The notes under the pieces are model-generated. The model was not told the origin of the DNA. It saw only the letters and a list, made by a program, of their open reading frames with translations, and did not search any database. The position numbers and the translations under genes were made by a program. A stretch of DNA of 36,196 nt, taken from positions 1 through 36,196 of the forward strand of contig JADHWE010000020.1 in assembly GCA_016783675.1 (NCBI GenBank). Reading direction: 5' to 3'. Every line of letters starts with the position of its first letter. Within the stretch, counting starts at the first letter, position 1. This document shows positions 33,349 through 36,196 of the stretch, piece after piece. The stretch is from Kiritimatiellia bacterium (GTDB taxonomy: Bacteria; Verrucomicrobiota; Kiritimatiellia; UBA8416; JABMPJ01).

Positions 33349-34089
33349 GTGGGTAAGAAGAACAAGAAGAAGAGGAAACGAAAATCGAAAGCCATCACGA
33401 GCGCGGAACGGTTGCTTCAGGCATCTGTAACGGGCGGCATCGTCCAGCCTGTGCGGCTCTACTACCAAGTCTCGGACGAACAAGGCTTGATCGACGCACT
33501 CAAGAAGCTGAAATGTATCGACCATGACCTTAGCGGCGGGCGTTGGGTGTGGCTGTACGACGATGAGGCGCGCAAGCTGGATATCGAGAATGGATACTCG
33601 TCTATCCCAAAGCGTGCGCGCCCCATCGTGATCGGATCGTTCTACCGAAAAGCAACGGACGCGTTCGTGCTGGATGTACGAACCATTGAACGTGCCGGAC
33701 AGGCGATACCGTTCTTTGACGCGCACATCCCGAGATCTGTAGCCCGGATTACGCATGCCGCAATTGTCAACCGACTGTTCGAAGCGAAGGAAATGTTGTC
33801 TCCGAATTTCGACAACTTTTTTCGGAACCCCACGGAGATTGACCCCGAGGAGGCGGTTCAGGAGCTGACGAGTGGTCCGGCACTGTTGTTATCCGTTCGA
33901 GAGCGAGCAAGCCGGCCGCTTCCGGATGTGGAGAAGTTCCCGGTACATGTCTATGAAGATGGGATTGAGCAGTTTCGCACAACGCTGATGATGAGGCAGA
34001 TGATCGCCATGGAGCATTGGCGGGGGAACACGGACTACTCATTCGATGACTTGTTGAAGCAGACAGTTCAGGGCCTTGACTTTGAGTAG
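33349..34089 (+). CDS. Hypothetical protein with lysine-rich N-terminus
   Basis: A 246-residue protein, probable GTG start at 33349 a few bases after GGAGGT (GTG 33343 and TTG 33337 are in frame and possible). Residues 2-16 are almost all lysine and arginine (GKKNKKKRKRKSK), suggesting RNA or DNA contact. The body (VRLYYQVSDEQGLIDALKKL, RWVWLYDDEARKLD, FYRKATDAFVLDVRTIERA) looks like a folded alpha/beta domain. I do not recognise the family. It follows the SEC-C gene and precedes another unknown on the same strand. Confidence 0.65.
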   Translation: MGKKNKKKRKRKSKAITSAERLLQASVTGGIVQPVRLYYQVSDEQGLIDALKKLKCIDHDLSGGRWVWLYDDEARKLDIENGYSSIPKRARPIVIGSFYRKATDAFVLDVRTIERAGQAIPFFDAHIPRSVARITHAAIVNRLFEAKEMLSPNFDNFFRNPTEIDPEEAVQELTSGPALLLSVRERASRPLPDVEKFPVHVYEDGIEQFRTTLMMRQMIAMEHWRGNTDYSFDDLLKQTVQGLDFE

Positions 34090-34154
34090 CATCGGCATCG
34101 CCGCCGATCGATGGTGCCGACGGGACCGAGCGATGGGAGCATGAAGGACACGTA

Positions 34155-34805
34155 ATGACGAAGCGTAAAGACAATCCCGAACACGCGGCACTTGAGCGGT
34201 TGATCAGGACCGAAATCTGGCCGGGGATCGAGCGGATCTTCAAAGGGACGGAGCTGCACGTAGATGCGGCGTCAGACGACGGACGGCCACCTATCACCAT
34301 CGAACCCGGTCCCGGCCCAGAGCTGCGCAATGAGGCGGGCGAGCCTGAAACAGCCGTGTCCTTCCTGTTTCTCGTGACAAGTGACGAAGAACCTTGGTCC
34401 GAGGATGGTCGGGCACCGTGCTTCTGTCGATTCAACATCACATGCACGCGACGCGGCTACATGGTGGGTACGGATTTCTACATCTATTTCCCGGCAGAGA
34501 CGGACATGAATCGCCTCAGGCCGCTCTTGGCGAACAGCATGTTCTCCGGCAACCCACCGTCGCTCAGATGTGAGAGCGGACATGGCGATCTTCCCGGTGT
34601 GCTTGTGGTGGGGTTCTCCCATGGGTGCGGAGGCGAATACTATGGCGAACTGCCGGTCGCGACAATGCTCGCCGACCTCGCCGAACGGATCAACTTTCTG
34701 CGTCGGGCCATCCGTGCTGTCCATGCCTTGAACGAGAATTTCGCCAGTGACGCACTGCTTGACCGTCTCGTGCGGGAACTCGAGAAGTGTTTCTCCGCTC
34801 ACTGA
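34155..34805 (+). CDS. Hypothetical protein
   Basis: A 216-residue protein from ATG 34155 behind GAAGGAC. The middle shows alternating strands with aromatic residues (CFCRFNITCTRRGYMVGTDF, FYIYFPAETDMNRL), then a glycine-rich turn (GFSHGCGGEYYGELP) and a C-terminal helical tail (LADLAERINFLRRAIRAVHAL). No family is recognised. It is the last plus-strand gene of the block and converges on the DUF6880 C-terminal fragment with 14 bases between stops. Confidence 0.65.
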   Translation: MTKRKDNPEHAALERLIRTEIWPGIERIFKGTELHVDAASDDGRPPITIEPGPGPELRNEAGEPETAVSFLFLVTSDEEPWSEDGRAPCFCRFNITCTRRGYMVGTDFYIYFPAETDMNRLRPLLANSMFSGNPPSLRCESGHGDLPGVLVVGFSHGCGGEYYGELPVATMLADLAERINFLRRAIRAVHALNENFASDALLDRLVRELEKCFSAH

Positions 34806-34819
34806 GCCCACCCGGTCTT

Positions 34820-35398
34820 CTACCCTTCGTAACGGCTCCAAAAACTACGTTTCCGACCGTGGTCTTCCTTGAGTTGGGCCATGTAGGCCGCATGGTTCGG
34901 GTGGCCGCGCCAATCCTCGATCTTTGCGGCTAGTTGGTCCAACCTCCGCAGGTAGCGGACGCCGTGGGTGTAGTACTTGGAGATGGCACGCGCCAGGATG
35001 GATTCCAGAAGGGCGCGGTAAACCATGGTCGCCGCCAATGCCTTCTTGCGCTTGGCCAATGTTGTGGCGATGGGGAGGAGGCATGTGTAGAGCCGGCCAT
35101 TCAATTGATCGGAGAACCGCAAGACGTGTTCTTCGGCGTCCTCAAGGCAGCCCACATCAAGAAGGAATTCGGTGTCGCTGGATGAGAAGGTATCTTGTGC
35201 GCGGATTGCGTTGCAGGCATCTTCAATGATTGCGGGCTTGCTTTCTTGGCCAACGATGGCCAGCAGGCGGCCGAGTGTCTCACGGGTTCGTCCGCGGTCA
35301 AACATGAGCTTGGCCTGTATGCCGGCTTGTTCCTGATCTCCAAGTGTCTCGAGGATCTTCAGCATGAGCTCATCGCGTTCGTATTGCTTAAAGGTGTC
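34820..35398 (-). pseudogene. DUF6880-type gene, fragment 3 (C-terminal)
   Basis: 192 codons on the minus strand complete the family: DTFKQYERDELMLKILETLG, then MVYRALLESILARAISKYY, YLRRLDQLAAKIEDWRGHPN and the C-terminal DHGRKRSFWSRYEG. Fragment 2 ends KAD and this piece begins DTFKQYERDEL, so the reunited chain reads through the shared GAC codon. It has no start codon of its own at the boundary; the first ATG is at 35365. Only four bases separate its broken end from the 106-bp repeat at 35403. With fragments 1 and 2 it rebuilds about 454 residues. Confidence 0.78.
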
Positions 35399-35402
35399 GG
35401 TA

Positions 35403-35508
35403 GCCGAGCGTGCGAAGCACGCGAGGGTCGTAGACCGACAACGATCCGGTAGGATCGTTGGTCGGTTGGGTTGGACCGCTCAGGGATCGGCGGGGTGCAG
35501 TACCACTC
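35403..35508. repeat. 106-bp structured direct repeat, copy 2
   Basis: Identical to 29458-29563 and in the same orientation, 5945 bases away. It abuts the broken end of the DUF6880 C-terminal fragment. Immediately after it is a further perfect hairpin, CTCGTCGACC-GGAA-GGTCGACGAG (35508-35531), which copy 1 lacks. Confidence 0.9.
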
Positions 35509-36196
35509 TCGTCGACCGGAAGGTCGACGAGGGTGGGTTCGGTTGGAAGGTAGGGCCTCGGGTGGGATGCTTCTGGTGTGGCAGCGGCGGCAGCCGGGAT
35601 TCGTGGGGAACGCCAGGAAGGAGGTGTGGGGACCCGCTGGGGAGAGACAGGTTGGTGTCTCTATGCCGCAACGCGGGCGGAACGCAGTGGAGTTCGTTGC
35701 AGACGAACTCCGCACAGTGATGTTTCATGTTCACTTCATAAAAGGGACGGTTCTCTACCTTCCCCCGTCGATGGGGGGGTATCTAGAAGAAGGAGTGTAG
35801 TACCGTCACGACCGTAGGTCGGGACGGTACTCAACGAGTTGGGGCTGCATTGCCATCGCTGGATGGTTTTCCCTATGGAATAGGGGATCAGGGGTTTCTA
35901 TCTCTCTTTTCTATGCCGGAGGGTGGGTGGCTGTGTCAATGGATGTTGACTTGAAGATCTCACGCGCGAGTGCCATTATCTCCATGTCACTCGCGCGGGG
36001 GCTCGCCTGTCGGCGAGTGTTGAAGTTTAAAGAAGTTCTTTAGTTGATGGAGAAGCCCCCACCACTTTTCTGAAAACGGCGGCCGCGAGGCCGCCGGGAC
36101 CTTTTCTCCGCCATTTCGAGACGCATTCCAAGACGCCAGAATTTCCCAAGGGCCGGGGTACTGAACGAACAGTGTCGGACCGGCAGTGCGATTTCC
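35509..36196. other. Noncoding, hairpin-rich end of the window
   Basis: No gene can be supported here. Hairpins include GGAGTTCGT-TGCAG-ACGAACTCC (35689-35711) and AGTACCGTC-a-CGACC-GTA-GGTCG-g-GACGGTACT (35799-35831). Further on are CGCGCGAGTG/CACTCGCGCG (35963-35997) and CTCGCC-TGTC-GGCGAG (36002-36017). None but the last listed separately (36077) is followed by a T-run. The density resembles 28701-29457. Confidence 0.6.
36077..36096 (+). terminator. Possible rho-independent terminator
   Basis: CGGCGGCC-GCGA-GGCCGCCG is a perfect 8-bp GC stem preceded by GAAAA and followed by GGGACCTTTT. The T-run is short and offset, and there is no adjacent gene to terminate, so the call is weak. Confidence 0.3.

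Noticed and set aside
29458-35508. CRISPR array
   Set aside because: Only two copies of the repeat, 5.9 kb apart, and no short regular spacers or cas genes anywhere in the window.
35471-35800. Possible transposase fragment near the window end
   Set aside because: The open frames contain no recognisable transposase motif and overlap the 106-bp repeat and hairpins.

Overview
The window looks like bacterial chromosome from a GC-rich member of the PVC superphylum (Kiritimatiellota, Lentisphaerota or Verrucomicrobiota). This rests on gene content: a large hydrazine-synthase-alpha-like/sulfatase-modifying-factor fusion, a bacterial NrpR, TFIIB-type zinc ribbon and SEC-C proteins, and interspersed short repeats built on TTGGATATT. 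No rRNA, tRNA or phylogenetic marker is present, so the assignment is tentative.

Positions 1-8900 hold a TPR protein, a DEDDh exonuclease, a response regulator, a SprT-like metalloprotease, then two linked modules: a System II cytochrome c maturation pair (resB, ccsA) and a membrane nitrite reductase pair (nrfH, nrfA). Positions 8987-14720 continue the nitrogen theme: a PPDK-N-like protein with a degenerate RecA/KaiC-like front domain, NADP-type glutamate dehydrogenase (gdhA) with a clear terminator, and a divergent gene for NrpR, the nitrogen repressor best known from methanogenic archaea. A perfect 20-bp palindrome sits between gdhA and nrpR. Together these genes could make ammonium from nitrite, assimilate it, and sense nitrogen status.

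Positions 14756-20789 hold an SGNH hydrolase, a probable 49-residue membrane protein, a secreted di-heme HzsA-like/FGE fusion, and a ferredoxin-nitroreductase paired with a flavin-reductase-fold protein. Positions 20954-26217 are a minus-strand run: amidase, exonuclease, YhcG-type nuclease, zinc-ribbon protein, DUF2293 protein and a cysteine-cluster protein. Four of these are almost contiguous.

From 26400 to the end the region is accessory-like. The most striking feature is a DUF6880-type gene broken into three pieces on both strands (27915-28373 +, 28371-28700 -, 34820-35398 -). The pieces rejoin in frame at shared GTC/GAC triplets to give about 454 residues. Between the middle and last pieces lie about 6 kb of plus-strand genes (an AlbA_2/HATPase protein, a SEC-C protein and several unknowns). 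Hairpin-rich noncoding stretches and two identical 106-bp structured repeats mark the edges. This reads as an actively rearranging locus.
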